This document shows, in pieces, positions 40,582 to 48,608 of a DNA stretch of 64,000 bases (position 1 is its first letter; every line of letters starts with the position of its first letter). The stretch covers positions 682,001 to 746,000 of the forward strand of contig NZ_JACVPO010000001.1 in NCBI RefSeq assembly GCF_018881835.1. The letters run 5' to 3'. Position numbers and translations under genes: made by a program. Origin of the DNA: Polynucleobacter hallstattensis (GTDB lineage Bacteria; Pseudomonadota; Gammaproteobacteria; Burkholderiales; Burkholderiaceae). The notes under the pieces are model-generated. The model was not told the DNA's origin. It was given only the letters and a program-made list of their open reading frames with translations, and did no database searches.

Positions 40582-41856
40582 GTGACTTTTGACTTAAGCT
40601 CGCTATTACTATTTGGCCTGCCATTTGCTTTATGCGCAGGCCTTTTGGTCTATGCGCTCAATTTACGCTCAGCCCTCACGAGAGTTGAAGCGCAAATTCA
40701 AGCTGATGCCACCCTTTCTGCCAGCTTAAGATTAGAGCGTGATCAGGCATTACAGAATGCTATTCGACTTGAGGCAGCACTGGACTCCGAGCGTAAACAG
40801 GGCTTAGGAAGAATTGAATCTCTCAATGAGGCTAAAGAGGCGCTGACTAGCCAATTCAAAAATCTCGCTAATGAGATTTTGGAAGATAAATCTAAGCGCT
40901 TTACTGAGCAAAACGTTGCTAGCCTAGATGCTCTTCTGAAGCCACTACAAACTAAGCTTTCAGAATTCAAAGAGCAGGTAAATACCTCCTACGGCAACGA
41001 AGCACGCGAGCGCTTTGCCCTTAAGAGTGAGATCGAGCGTCTAGCTAATCTGAATTTACGCATGTCAGATGAGACACGTTCACTCACCCAGGCACTCAAG
41101 GGGGACTCAAAGGTACAAGGCAATTGGGGTGAATTGGTTTTAGAGTCCATTCTTGAATCTTCAGGCCTTCGAAAGGGTGAAGAGTACCTAGTTCAGGATA
41201 GTCACACCCTGACTGATGGCTCACGCCTCCAGCCTGACGTCGTAGTGAAGCTACCAGAAGGTAGAAGCTTAGTGGTTGATAGTAAGGTTTCTATTACGGC
41301 TTACTCCCGCCATGCTGAAGCATCCGACCCGATAGTCTCAGAGCAAGAATTGGCCGCTCACATTCAGTCTCTTCGACAACACATTCAAGGACTCTCAAGC
41401 AAAAACTATAGCTCTTTATATGGCATTGGCTCGGTAGACTTTGTGTTGATGTTTGTGCCCATTGAACCTGCATTCTTGCTAGCCTTGAAGACAGCGCCTA
41501 ATTTGTACCAAGAGGCACTAGCTAAGAATATTGTGCTGGTATGTCCAAGTACTTTGATGGCTACGCTGAGAACCGTTGCGCATTTATGGCGTCAAGATCA
41601 TCAAAACCGCAACGCTCTAGAAATTGCAAAACAATGTGGCACGCTCTATGACAAATTTGTTGGCTTTGTTGACGATCTTGAAAAACTTGGTCAACGCCTA
41701 GATCAAGCCCAAACGAGTTACCACGATGCCTTCAATAAACTCAAATCGGGCAAAGGCAATCTGATTCGTACTGCAGAGAAAGTGCGTGAGCTTGGCGTTA
41801 AGCCCAGCAAGAATATTTCCGCACCCCTGATTGAATCTTCAACAGATCTAGAATAA
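40582..41856 (+). CDS. rmuC: DNA recombination protein RmuC
   Basis: Predicted membrane-anchored nuclease-fold protein that limits recombination at inverted repeats in E. coli. Seen: an N-terminal hydrophobic span (LLLFGLPFALCAGLLVYAL), a long coiled coil (about residues 28-150, with LRLERDQALQNAIRLEAALDSERKQG), and the RmuC domain with VQGNWGELVLESILESSGL, LQPDVVVKLPEGRSLVVDSKVS and VFVPIEPAF-like FVPIEPAFLLAL. GTG start. 424 aa. Likely reads with grxD, 28 bases upstream. Confidence 0.93.
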   Translation: MTFDLSSLLLFGLPFALCAGLLVYALNLRSALTRVEAQIQADATLSASLRLERDQALQNAIRLEAALDSERKQGLGRIESLNEAKEALTSQFKNLANEILEDKSKRFTEQNVASLDALLKPLQTKLSEFKEQVNTSYGNEARERFALKSEIERLANLNLRMSDETRSLTQALKGDSKVQGNWGELVLESILESSGLRKGEEYLVQDSHTLTDGSRLQPDVVVKLPEGRSLVVDSKVSITAYSRHAEASDPIVSEQELAAHIQSLRQHIQGLSSKNYSSLYGIGSVDFVLMFVPIEPAFLLALKTAPNLYQEALAKNIVLVCPSTLMATLRTVAHLWRQDHQNRNALEIAKQCGTLYDKFVGFVDDLEKLGQRLDQAQTSYHDAFNKLKSGKGNLIRTAEKVRELGVKPSKNISAPLIESSTDLE

Positions 41857-41870
41857 ACGCAGAATAAAAA

Positions 41871-43187
41871 TTGACTGCTATCGCATTAGACTCTCAAGCG
41901 TCATCGCATTCCTATAGAAAAGTAGCCATTGCAGCCTGCTTTGGAACCTTTCTAGAGTGGTACGACTTTTTGACATTTGCAACTCTCGCAGTAGTCTTCG
42001 GCCCCCTCTTTTTTCCCTCTAGCGATCCTAGTACCGCCCTCTTAGCCAGCCTAGCGACCTTTGGTGTTGGCATGGTAGTCAGGCCCATCGGAGCAGCAAT
42101 ATTTGGCAGTATTGGTGATCGCATTGGGCGCCGCCCCGTCTTCATGATCACCATTACTCTTATGGGGATTGCTACGGTCTGCGTTGGTTTTCTGCCGACC
42201 TATGCTCAGGTGGGAATCTGGGCGCCTATTCTGTTGGTGAGCCTCAGACTACTTCAAGGCCTCTCGGCAGGAGGAGAAATTGGCGGTAGCGCCGTCTACC
42301 TCACTGAGCATGCCGGTGATTCGAATCGTGGCTTCAAGACCAGCTTCTTACAGCTCATGGGGCCACTCGGCATCTTAGTATCCACACTGCAAATTGCCTT
42401 GCTACAAACCTATCTTACCCAAGAAGAATTTCTATCTTGGGGCTGGCGTGTGCCATTTTGGGTTTCATTTATTCTGCTCTTGATTGCATTTAAAGTCCGC
42501 ATGGCTTTAGAAGAGACGCCAATCTATCTACAACTCAGCAAAACAGAAGCTCAATCTAAAAGTCCTTTACGTGACAACCTAAAAGACCCTGAAACCAGAA
42601 AGAGGATGTTTCTCCTTTTCTTTTGCATCTCTGCTGGTGGTGCAGTGCTATTTTTCTGCGTGCAGGTTTACACCGCAATTTTCCTCAAGACCACCGTAAA
42701 GCTTGCCCCCCAAGTTGTTGACCAGTTAAGCGTCTATGCAACCGTTGCGCTATTACCTTTTACAGTATTTGCGGGATGGCTGTCTGACAAGATTGGCAGA
42801 AAACCTGTCGTTGTCAGCGGCCTTCTCTTAGGCGCCACGCTAATACTGCCGGCGTTTTATTTACTACAAAGTAATAGTGGGTCGATCTCATTGATAGCAG
42901 GTGTCCTGATTGGCTTATCAGCAATCCTGGCGCTGGTAGTCGGTCCACAAACAGCTCTACTTGCAGAACTCTTTCCGGCAAAAACTAGAAATAGCGCAGC
43001 CACCCTTCCGCATAATTTAGCTGCTGGCTGGATAGGCGGTCTTCTGCCTTTGATTGTGACTTGGCTAAATCAATATTGGGAAAGTAGCATTGCAGGACTT
43101 TGGTACCCGACTGCTTTCTTGGCTGGCGGGGCAATAGTGGCAATGATCTACTTACCAGAGACCAGAAGAGCGAACTTACTCAATTAA
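41871..43187 (+). CDS. MFS transporter, metabolite:H+ symporter (MHS) type
   Basis: Twelve-span inner-membrane symporter. Seen: MHS family N-terminus FGTFLEWYDFLTFATLA, the signature loop GSIGDRIGRRPVF between spans 2 and 3, GLSAGGEIGGSAVYLTEHA, and a second-half loop GWLSDKIGRKPVVV. 438 aa. Relatives carry dicarboxylates, shikimate, proline/betaine or citrate; the substrate cannot be assigned. The start is a TTG with only a weak upstream ribosome site; no alternative ATG precedes the first span. Confidence 0.87.
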   Translation: MTAIALDSQASSHSYRKVAIAACFGTFLEWYDFLTFATLAVVFGPLFFPSSDPSTALLASLATFGVGMVVRPIGAAIFGSIGDRIGRRPVFMITITLMGIATVCVGFLPTYAQVGIWAPILLVSLRLLQGLSAGGEIGGSAVYLTEHAGDSNRGFKTSFLQLMGPLGILVSTLQIALLQTYLTQEEFLSWGWRVPFWVSFILLLIAFKVRMALEETPIYLQLSKTEAQSKSPLRDNLKDPETRKRMFLLFFCISAGGAVLFFCVQVYTAIFLKTTVKLAPQVVDQLSVYATVALLPFTVFAGWLSDKIGRKPVVVSGLLLGATLILPAFYLLQSNSGSISLIAGVLIGLSAILALVVGPQTALLAELFPAKTRNSAATLPHNLAAGWIGGLLPLIVTWLNQYWESSIAGLWYPTAFLAGGAIVAMIYLPETRRANLLN

Positions 43188-43227
43188 GTGCTTTGCAATT
43201 GACTTAAATACCAGTTCCAAAATTGAA

Positions 43228-43257
43228 AAAACCTAAGTTCGTGAGAACCTAGGTTTT
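43228..43257. terminator. Bidirectional Rho-independent terminator
   Basis: Stem AAAACCTAAGTTC / GAACCTAGGTTTT with one internal mismatch and a GTGA loop, T-rich on both sides. It lies between the MFS transporter gene (plus) and the tRNA-Thr gene (minus). Confidence 0.85.
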
Positions 43258-43263
43258 GAATTT

Positions 43264-43339
43264 TGGTGCCCCTTGTCCGACTCGAACAGACCACCTACTG
43301 ATTACAAATCAGTTGCTCTACCAGATGAGCTAAAGGGGC
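43264..43339 (-). tRNA. tRNA-Thr (anticodon TGT)
   Basis: 76 bases including an encoded CCA. On the minus strand it begins GCCCCTTTAGCTCA; acceptor GCCCCTT pairs with AAGGGGC; D-arm GCTC; anticodon stem ACTGA/TCAGT holding loop TTTGTAA (anticodon TGT); T-loop GTTCGAGTC. Reads ACA codons (and others by wobble). Eighteen bases downstream of sspB and ended by the terminator at 43228-43257. Confidence 0.97.
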
Positions 43340-43346
43340 AACGGAT

Positions 43347-43375
43347 AATATTTTAACCTATTTCACAATCGTCAA
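43347..43375 (-). promoter_or_regulatory. Predicted promoter of tRNA-Thr
   Basis: TTGACG (43375-43370), 17-base spacer, AATATT (43352-43347), placing the start just ahead of the tRNA 5' end. The -35 half lies inside the last codons of sspB. Confidence 0.45.
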
Positions 43376-43759
43376 GGAAGGTCTGCTGGCTTTTGGCTTT
43401 TCAGCATTCTCAGAGCTTTCACCCTTAAGCTTGCTGGTCTTGCTAGCATCGAATGGGAAAGACATTCCCTGGCCATTTTCTCTTGCATAGATTGCTAGAA
43501 CATTGCTTACAGGAACCATGATTTTTCTTGGAACCCCGCCAAATCTTGCCTGAAAACTGATCCAATCATTATCCAAATTCAGCTGATGGCAGGCCTCCAG
43601 AGAAAGATTTAAAACAATTTCATCCTTCTTCACAAACTCCATAGGCACTTCAACACTGGAGTCCACGAAGACCGCCATGAAAGGCGTAAAACCAAAATCC
43701 GTGCACCACTGATGTAGGGCACGGATTAGGTAGGGTTTATTGCTTGGAATATCAGACAT
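43358..43759 (-). CDS. sspB: ClpXP protease specificity-enhancing factor SspB
   Basis: Adaptor that delivers ssrA-tagged and other substrates to ClpXP. Seen: SNKPYLIRALHQWCTDFGFTP, VPMEFVKKDEIVLNLS, FQARFGGVPRKIMVPVSNVLAIYARENGQGM (all SspB core motifs), a flexible linker rich in Lys/Ser/Glu, and a short hydrophobic C-terminal tail PSLTIVK that docks to ClpX. 133 aa, usual. Follows sspA in the petABC-sspAB run. Confidence 0.95.
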   Translation of the reverse strand: MSDIPSNKPYLIRALHQWCTDFGFTPFMAVFVDSSVEVPMEFVKKDEIVLNLSLEACHQLNLDNDWISFQARFGGVPRKIMVPVSNVLAIYARENGQGMSFPFDASKTSKLKGESSENAEKPKASRPSLTIVK

Positions 43760-43790
43760 GCTTATTCTGCCGGCCTGAGTAATGAGCCGC

Positions 43791-44402
43791 TTAGCGACGC
43801 ATTACCTTTTCTGATGGAGTCAATGCCTCAATGTAAGCAGGTCTGCTAAAAATACGCTCGGCGTACTTCAAGAGAGGTGCCGCATTACGTGAGAGGTCAA
43901 TGCCGTAATGCTCCAAACGCCACAATAAAGGAGCGATTGCTACATCCAGCATAGAAAACTCTTCGCCCAACATATACTTATTCTTCACAAAAATAGGTGC
44001 AAGCTGAGTTAAGCGATCACGAATCGCTAAACGCGCTTTTTCATGAGATTTCTCAGCTGGCTTACCCTTTTCATTCTCTAATGCGGCCACATGCACAAAC
44101 AACTCTTTCTCAAAGTTAAAGAGAAAGAGGCGTGCGCGTGCGCGTGCAACAGGATCAGGCGGCATTAATTGCGGATGAGGAAAACGCTCGTCAATGTATT
44201 CATTGATGATGTTTGACTCGTACAAAATCAAATCGCGTTCGACCAAGATTGGAACTTGGCCGTAAGGGTTCATTACCGAGATATCTTCTGGCTTGTTAAA
44301 CAAGTCCACATCACGGATTTCAAAGTCCATGCCTTTTTCAAAAAGCACCAGACGGCAGCGTTGCGAGAATGGGCAGTTTGTGCCCGAGTACAACACCATC
44401 AT
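43791..44402 (-). CDS. sspA: Stringent starvation protein A (GST fold)
   Basis: RNA polymerase-associated protein induced on starvation, with a glutathione-transferase fold but no expected GST activity. Seen: N-terminal thioredoxin-like domain LYSGTNCPFSQRCRLVLFEKG, the NPYGQVPILVERDLILYESNIINEYIDERFP stretch split here by motif (conserved PxLV and ES residues), and a C-terminal helical domain with FSMLDVAIAPLLWRLEHYGI. 203 aa. AAGGA site before the ATG at 44402. Between petC and sspB. Confidence 0.94.
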   Translation of the reverse strand: MMVLYSGTNCPFSQRCRLVLFEKGMDFEIRDVDLFNKPEDISVMNPYGQVPILVERDLILYESNIINEYIDERFPHPQLMPPDPVARARARLFLFNFEKELFVHVAALENEKGKPAEKSHEKARLAIRDRLTQLAPIFVKNKYMLGEEFSMLDVAIAPLLWRLEHYGIDLSRNAAPLLKYAERIFSRPAYIEALTPSEKVMRR

Positions 44403-44480
44403 AAATTTATTTCCTTAAATATCTACTTCAATACAACAAACGCACAAACAACTGCGACTTTAAACCTTAAAAACTACGGC

Positions 44481-45254
44481 TTAGTGGATATCTTTCCAGT
44501 AAGCCTTATTCAAACGTGAAGCTACCAGTGTGAAGATTGCCAAGAAGATCAGCACAATCACACCCAAACGCTTACGCTCGAGTTGAACCGGCTCGGCCAT
44601 CCATGACATGAAGGCAACCAAGTCAGCAATGTTGTCGTCATACTCTTGGGGCTTCATAGTTCCTGGAGTTAACTGCTCAAATCCAACAAACTTTTTCTCT
44701 ACACGGCTTGCATCGTGTGGGTCTGGGCGCTCTTCAAACTTTGCAGCACGCTCACCCTGCAACTGCCAGAGAACATGGGGCATACCAACGTTCGGATACA
44801 CCAAGTTATTCCACCCAGTTTGAGTAGTGTCGTCTTTGTAGAAAGTACGGAAATAGGTGTAGAGCCAATCGGTACCGCGCGCACGCGCCTCTACAGACAA
44901 GTCTGGAGGAGTCTTGCCAAAGAAGGCCTTGCCGTCTTTAGGTGACATTGAAATAGTCATCAAGTCGCCAACTTTAGCATCGGACAAAATCAAGTTGTCT
45001 TTAATTTCTTGATCTGTCAAACCAATATCACGCATGCGGTTGTAACGCACGCTTGTAGCGGAGTGGCAATTCAAGCAATAGTTGACAAATATCTTGGCGC
45101 CATTTTGCAAAGAAGCATTGTTGCTAACGCGATTAGGTGCAGTTTCCAATGGGAAACCGCCCTCGCTTGCATTTGCAGTTAAACCAAAACCAAGGGCTGT
45201 AATCAAGGCTGTAGCCTGACAGACACCCATCACAGTGTGCAAAATTCGTTTCAT
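44481..45254 (-). CDS. petC: Cytochrome c1 of the bc1 complex
   Basis: Haem c subunit of ubiquinol:cytochrome c reductase, facing the periplasm. Seen: signal peptide (about residues 1-29, ending LTANA), haem site YCLNCHSATSVRYNRMRD, the GMPHVLWQLQGE region near the axial Met, and a C-terminal anchor VIVLIFLAIFTLVASRL. 257 aa. AGGA sits five bases before the start. Third gene of petA-petB-petC. Confidence 0.96.
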   Translation of the reverse strand: MKRILHTVMGVCQATALITALGFGLTANASEGGFPLETAPNRVSNNASLQNGAKIFVNYCLNCHSATSVRYNRMRDIGLTDQEIKDNLILSDAKVGDLMTISMSPKDGKAFFGKTPPDLSVEARARGTDWLYTYFRTFYKDDTTQTGWNNLVYPNVGMPHVLWQLQGERAAKFEERPDPHDASRVEKKFVGFEQLTPGTMKPQEYDDNIADLVAFMSWMAEPVQLERKRLGVIVLIFLAIFTLVASRLNKAYWKDIH

Positions 45255-45283
45255 ACTAGTTCCTAATTTCTCGGGTATCTGAA

Positions 45284-46684
45284 TTAATGAGGCTTAAAAG
45301 TAACGCGCGTTGGAACTGGCTTGAATTTACCAAGCGTGCTCCAGAACGGCATTGCCAAGAAAAAGCCCAGATAGTAAATAGTGCAAATCTGAGAAATCTT
45401 TTCGTAGATAGGTGATGGCGGCTCAATACCTAGGTAACCCAAGATCACAAAGCTCACAATAAATACGCCGTAGATATATTTATGGAATTGTGGGCGATAG
45501 CGAATCGACTTCACTGGAGAGTGGTCTAACCATGGCAAGAAGAAGAGGATCACTACAGACCCACCCATGATTACAACACCCCAGAACTTCGCGTCAAACG
45601 CATAGAAACCAGCGGCCAATACCAATGCAATAGCTGCGCAAGCGCCTTTTACCTTGATGTCTTTGGACCGCAGGGCAAACATTCCCAAAATTACTGCCAA
45701 GAAGATCCACAAAGGTAGCAAGAAATTCGTAGTAGTGGCGCGCAACATGGAATAGAACGGAGTGAAATACCAAACCGGTGCAATATGCGTTGGCGTAACA
45801 AATGGATTTGCTGGAATGAAGTTATTCGCTTCCAAGAAATAACCACCCATCTCTGGTGCAAAGAAAACAATCGAAGCAAAGATGATTAAGAAACCACCTA
45901 AATACATAATGTCATGGACACTGTAAAAAGGATGGAAAGGGATTCCGTCTAAAGGGATTCCTTTTTCATCAACCGTATTCTTAATCTCAATTCCATCTGG
46001 GTTATTTGAACCCACTTCATGCAACGCAAGAATGTGTGCCGCAACCAAACCAATTAATACCAATGGTATGGCAATCACATGGAATGCAAAGAAGCGGTTG
46101 AGCGTTGCATCACCAACTACGTAGTCGCCACGTAGCCACAGGGATAGATCTGGACCAATCAAAGGAATCGCTGAAAATAAATTGACGATCACTTGTGCGC
46201 CCCAATAGGACATTTGACCCCATGGGAGGAGGTAGCCGAAGAAGGCCTCACCCATCAAGGCCAAGAAAATGGCGCATCCGAAGATCCAAATGAGTTCACG
46301 TGGCTTACGATAGGAGCCGTAGATCAAACCACGGAACATGTGCATATAAACCACTACGAAGAACATCGAGGCACCAGTAGAGTGCATGTAGCGGATCAGC
46401 CAGCCGAAGGGAACTTCGCGCATGATGTATTCAACAGACTCAAACGCCTTAGCGGCATCTGGTTTGTAGTTCATGGTTAAGAAAATACCAGTAATGATCT
46501 GAATCGCTAAAACTACAATCGCTAAAGCACCAAAAATATAGAAGAAGTTCAGGTTTTTAGGAGCGTAATACTCGCTCATATGACGCTTGAAGGCTTCAGT
46601 AACAGGTAGACGTGAGTCAATCCAAGCCATCATCTTTACTGCGGCAGATGCGTCTGCTGGGACTTCTTTTTCGTGAAATGCCAT
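45284..46684 (-). CDS. petB: Cytochrome b of the bc1 complex
   Basis: Membrane subunit carrying both b haems and the quinone sites. Seen: about eight or nine spans; haem-ligand pairs in RYMHSTGASMFFVVVYMHMF and FHVIAIPLVLIGLVAAHILAL; the Qo-site loop reads PVWY instead of the textbook PEWY, a variant I believe is usual in beta/gammaproteobacteria; extra C-terminal spans extend it to 466 aa. Strong AGGAG ribosome site. Ten bases after petA. Confidence 0.96.
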   Translation of the reverse strand: MAFHEKEVPADASAAVKMMAWIDSRLPVTEAFKRHMSEYYAPKNLNFFYIFGALAIVVLAIQIITGIFLTMNYKPDAAKAFESVEYIMREVPFGWLIRYMHSTGASMFFVVVYMHMFRGLIYGSYRKPRELIWIFGCAIFLALMGEAFFGYLLPWGQMSYWGAQVIVNLFSAIPLIGPDLSLWLRGDYVVGDATLNRFFAFHVIAIPLVLIGLVAAHILALHEVGSNNPDGIEIKNTVDEKGIPLDGIPFHPFYSVHDIMYLGGFLIIFASIVFFAPEMGGYFLEANNFIPANPFVTPTHIAPVWYFTPFYSMLRATTTNFLLPLWIFLAVILGMFALRSKDIKVKGACAAIALVLAAGFYAFDAKFWGVVIMGGSVVILFFLPWLDHSPVKSIRYRPQFHKYIYGVFIVSFVILGYLGIEPPSPIYEKISQICTIYYLGFFLAMPFWSTLGKFKPVPTRVTFKPH

Positions 46685-46694
46685 TTATTTCTCC

Positions 46695-47297
46695 TTAGGC
46701 CTTCTTATCTTCGCCAACCAGAATTTTGGTGTCGCTCAAATACATATGTGGCGGCACTTCCATATTGTCTGGGGCTGGTTTGTTCTTAAATACACGACCG
46801 GCCATATCGAATGTAGAGCCGTGGCATGGGCAAAGGAAACCACCCTGCCATGTATTAGGCAAAGAAGGTTGAGCGCCCGCTTCAAACTTAGGTGTAGGCG
46901 AGCATCCTAGATGGGTGCAAATACCGACTACAACCATGTATTCAGGTTTAATTGAGCGCCATTGATTTTGCGCATAAGGCGGGGTAAATTGAGCTGGGTC
47001 CCGTAAAGAATCAGGGTCTGCTAACTCTGCATCAATTTTAGAGAGCTCTGCTACCTGCTCAGGTGTGCGACGCACCACCCAAACTGGCTTACCGCGCCAC
47101 TCAACCATACGCATTTCGTCTGGCTGCATACCGGAGATATCGATCTCAACAGCTGCACCAGCAGCTTTGGCGCGCTCAGAAGGCTGAAAACTGTCCACAA
47201 AAGGGTAAAGGGCTGCGGCTGCACCAACACCGCCGACTGCTGAAGTGGCGATCAACCAATTACGGCGATCCTTATCCATACTGGGCTTGTCACTCAT
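46695..47297 (-). CDS. petA: Rieske iron-sulfur subunit of the bc1 complex
   Basis: [2Fe-2S] protein moving electrons from ubiquinol to cytochrome c1. Seen: a twin-arginine N-terminus (KDRRNWLIATSAVGG) with an uncleaved membrane anchor, and the cluster ligands in GICTHLGCSPTPK and FLCPCHGSTFD. 200 aa. It should be exported by the Tat system encoded at 55137-56723. First gene of petABC, with a good promoter just upstream. Confidence 0.97.
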   Translation of the reverse strand: MSDKPSMDKDRRNWLIATSAVGGVGAAAALYPFVDSFQPSERAKAAGAAVEIDISGMQPDEMRMVEWRGKPVWVVRRTPEQVAELSKIDAELADPDSLRDPAQFTPPYAQNQWRSIKPEYMVVVGICTHLGCSPTPKFEAGAQPSLPNTWQGGFLCPCHGSTFDMAGRVFKNKPAPDNMEVPPHMYLSDTKILVGEDKKA

Positions 47298-47349
47298 TTA
47301 CAAAATTCCTCGAAAAGAGCATTTATAGGTAAAAATACTTAAAGATGAG

Positions 47350-47379
47350 ATTTTAAAGTAAAAATGGGGTATGCATCAA
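47350..47379 (-). promoter_or_regulatory. Predicted sigma70 promoter of petABC
   Basis: TTGATG (47379-47374), 18-base spacer, TAAAAT (47355-47350), about 50 bases before the petA start, which has a GAGGA ribosome site. Divergent from mscL. Confidence 0.55.
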
Positions 47380-47433
47380 AGTTATGGGGTTAATTTTGAG
47401 TTAATCTCATTACAAGTGAAATGAAAGGTATTT

Positions 47434-47856
47434 ATGGCTGTTTTAAAGGAATTTCGGGACTTTGCGGTCAAAGGCAATGTCATTGATTTGGCAGTTGGCG
47501 TCATTATTGGCGGAGCTTTTGGGAAGATTGTGGATTCCCTCGTAAATGACATCGTGATGCCAGTGATTTCAACCCTTTTGGGGGGTCATATTGACTTTAC
47601 GAACCTATTCTTGGTCTTGGGTAACATTCCTGCAGGAGTTCCTAGAACCTTTGATGCACTCAAAAAAGCTGGTATACCCATTTTTGCCTATGGCAACTTC
47701 ATCACCATCTCTATTAATTTTATTTTATTAGCCTTTGTCATTTTTCAAATGGTAAAAATCGTAAACAAGGTGCGGATAATTGATGCGCCTCCAACCCCTC
47801 AAGCACCAGAGGATACTCTGCTCTTAAGGGAGATCCGCGATAGCCTCAAAAAATAA
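47434..47856 (+). CDS. mscL: Large-conductance mechanosensitive channel MscL
   Basis: Pentameric inner-membrane safety valve opened by membrane tension on osmotic downshock. Seen: N-terminal amphipathic helix, first span [29 protein letters not shown] split by the conserved glycines, periplasmic loop, second span [19 protein letters not shown], and the cytoplasmic C-terminal helix with [12 protein letters not shown]. 140 aa. AAAGG lies before the ATG. Confidence 0.97.
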   Translation: MAVLKEFRDFAVKGNVIDLAVGVIIGGAFGKIVDSLVNDIVMPVISTLLGGHIDFTNLFLVLGNIPAGVPRTFDALKKAGIPIFAYGNFITISINFILLAFVIFQMVKIVNKVRIIDAPPTPQAPEDTLLLREIRDSLKK

Positions 47857-47897
47857 GCAATGAGATTTTTTCAAAAAACACTGCTGTTTCAGCCAAT

Positions 47898-48608
47898 ATG
47901 AATATATTGATGCCTGAAGTTCAATGGAAGCTCCAAAAAGCCATCAAGGCCTTTCATGGTGACAATTTTGATTATGCAGTTTCGGTCTTAACAGAGATTT
48001 TGGAGAGCAAAACTAATTGCATCAATATTATTTTTGAACTAGGCATTGCTTATGCCAACTCCCGTAGATACAAAGAGGCATTAGCGGTATTTTATTGCTT
48101 GCAGCCCTATAAAAAATCTGATGAAAATTTTTTTTATAACTTAGGTCTCATTCTTGATTTACAAGGAAGCCAAAGGCTCGCTATAGATGCCTACGATTCG
48201 GCTCTCAAAATTCAACCTCACTACATCGAAGCCCTTATTAATAAGGGGTCAATCTACAATGATATTAAAAAATATTCCTTAGCTCTTGATGTATTACAAA
48301 AAGCAACCCAAATAAGACCCGATATCCCAGAGGGTTGGTCTAATTTAGGCATTGCACTTAATCACTTGAATTTATTTCAGGAATCTCTTAGTGCCTATCG
48401 TGAGGCAATTAAACTAAATCCCAATTACTATGAGGCATGGTCCAATAAAAGCGTAGTTCTCAATAGGATGGGGCTGTTCCCCGAGTCTTATCTAGCGTGT
48501 AATCAGGCTCTTAGCTTAAAGCCCGATTATGTAGATGCTTGGTGTAATAAAGGTAATGTTTTTAAACGAGCTCAAAAGATACGAAGAGGCTATTGCTCAC
48601 TTCGATAA
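47898..48608 (+). CDS. TPR-array N-terminal part of a split TPR/GT41 gene
   Basis: 236 aa built of tetratricopeptide repeats (for example NPNYYEAWSNKSVVLNRMG and KPDYVDAWCNKG) with about six units and no catalytic domain. Removing one base from the T-run at 48559-48563 would fuse it in frame with the next ORF into a protein of about 722 aa like its neighbour at 50189, so this is most simply the 5' part of a frameshifted OGT-like gene. The final residues after the T-run (KRAQKIRRGYCSLR) are out-of-frame reading. A true phase-variable gene or sequencing error are alternatives. Confidence 0.75.
   Translation: MNILMPEVQWKLQKAIKAFHGDNFDYAVSVLTEILESKTNCINIIFELGIAYANSRRYKEALAVFYCLQPYKKSDENFFYNLGLILDLQGSQRLAIDAYDSALKIQPHYIEALINKGSIYNDIKKYSLALDVLQKATQIRPDIPEGWSNLGIALNHLNLFQESLSAYREAIKLNPNYYEAWSNKSVVLNRMGLFPESYLACNQALSLKPDYVDAWCNKGNVFKRAQKIRRGYCSLR

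Noticed and set aside
48559..48566. Programmed -1 frameshift site (TTTAAAC resembles a slippery heptamer)
   Set aside because: The needed shift is +1, and the heptamer is not in the required codon phase, so simple -1 slippage cannot join the ORFs.
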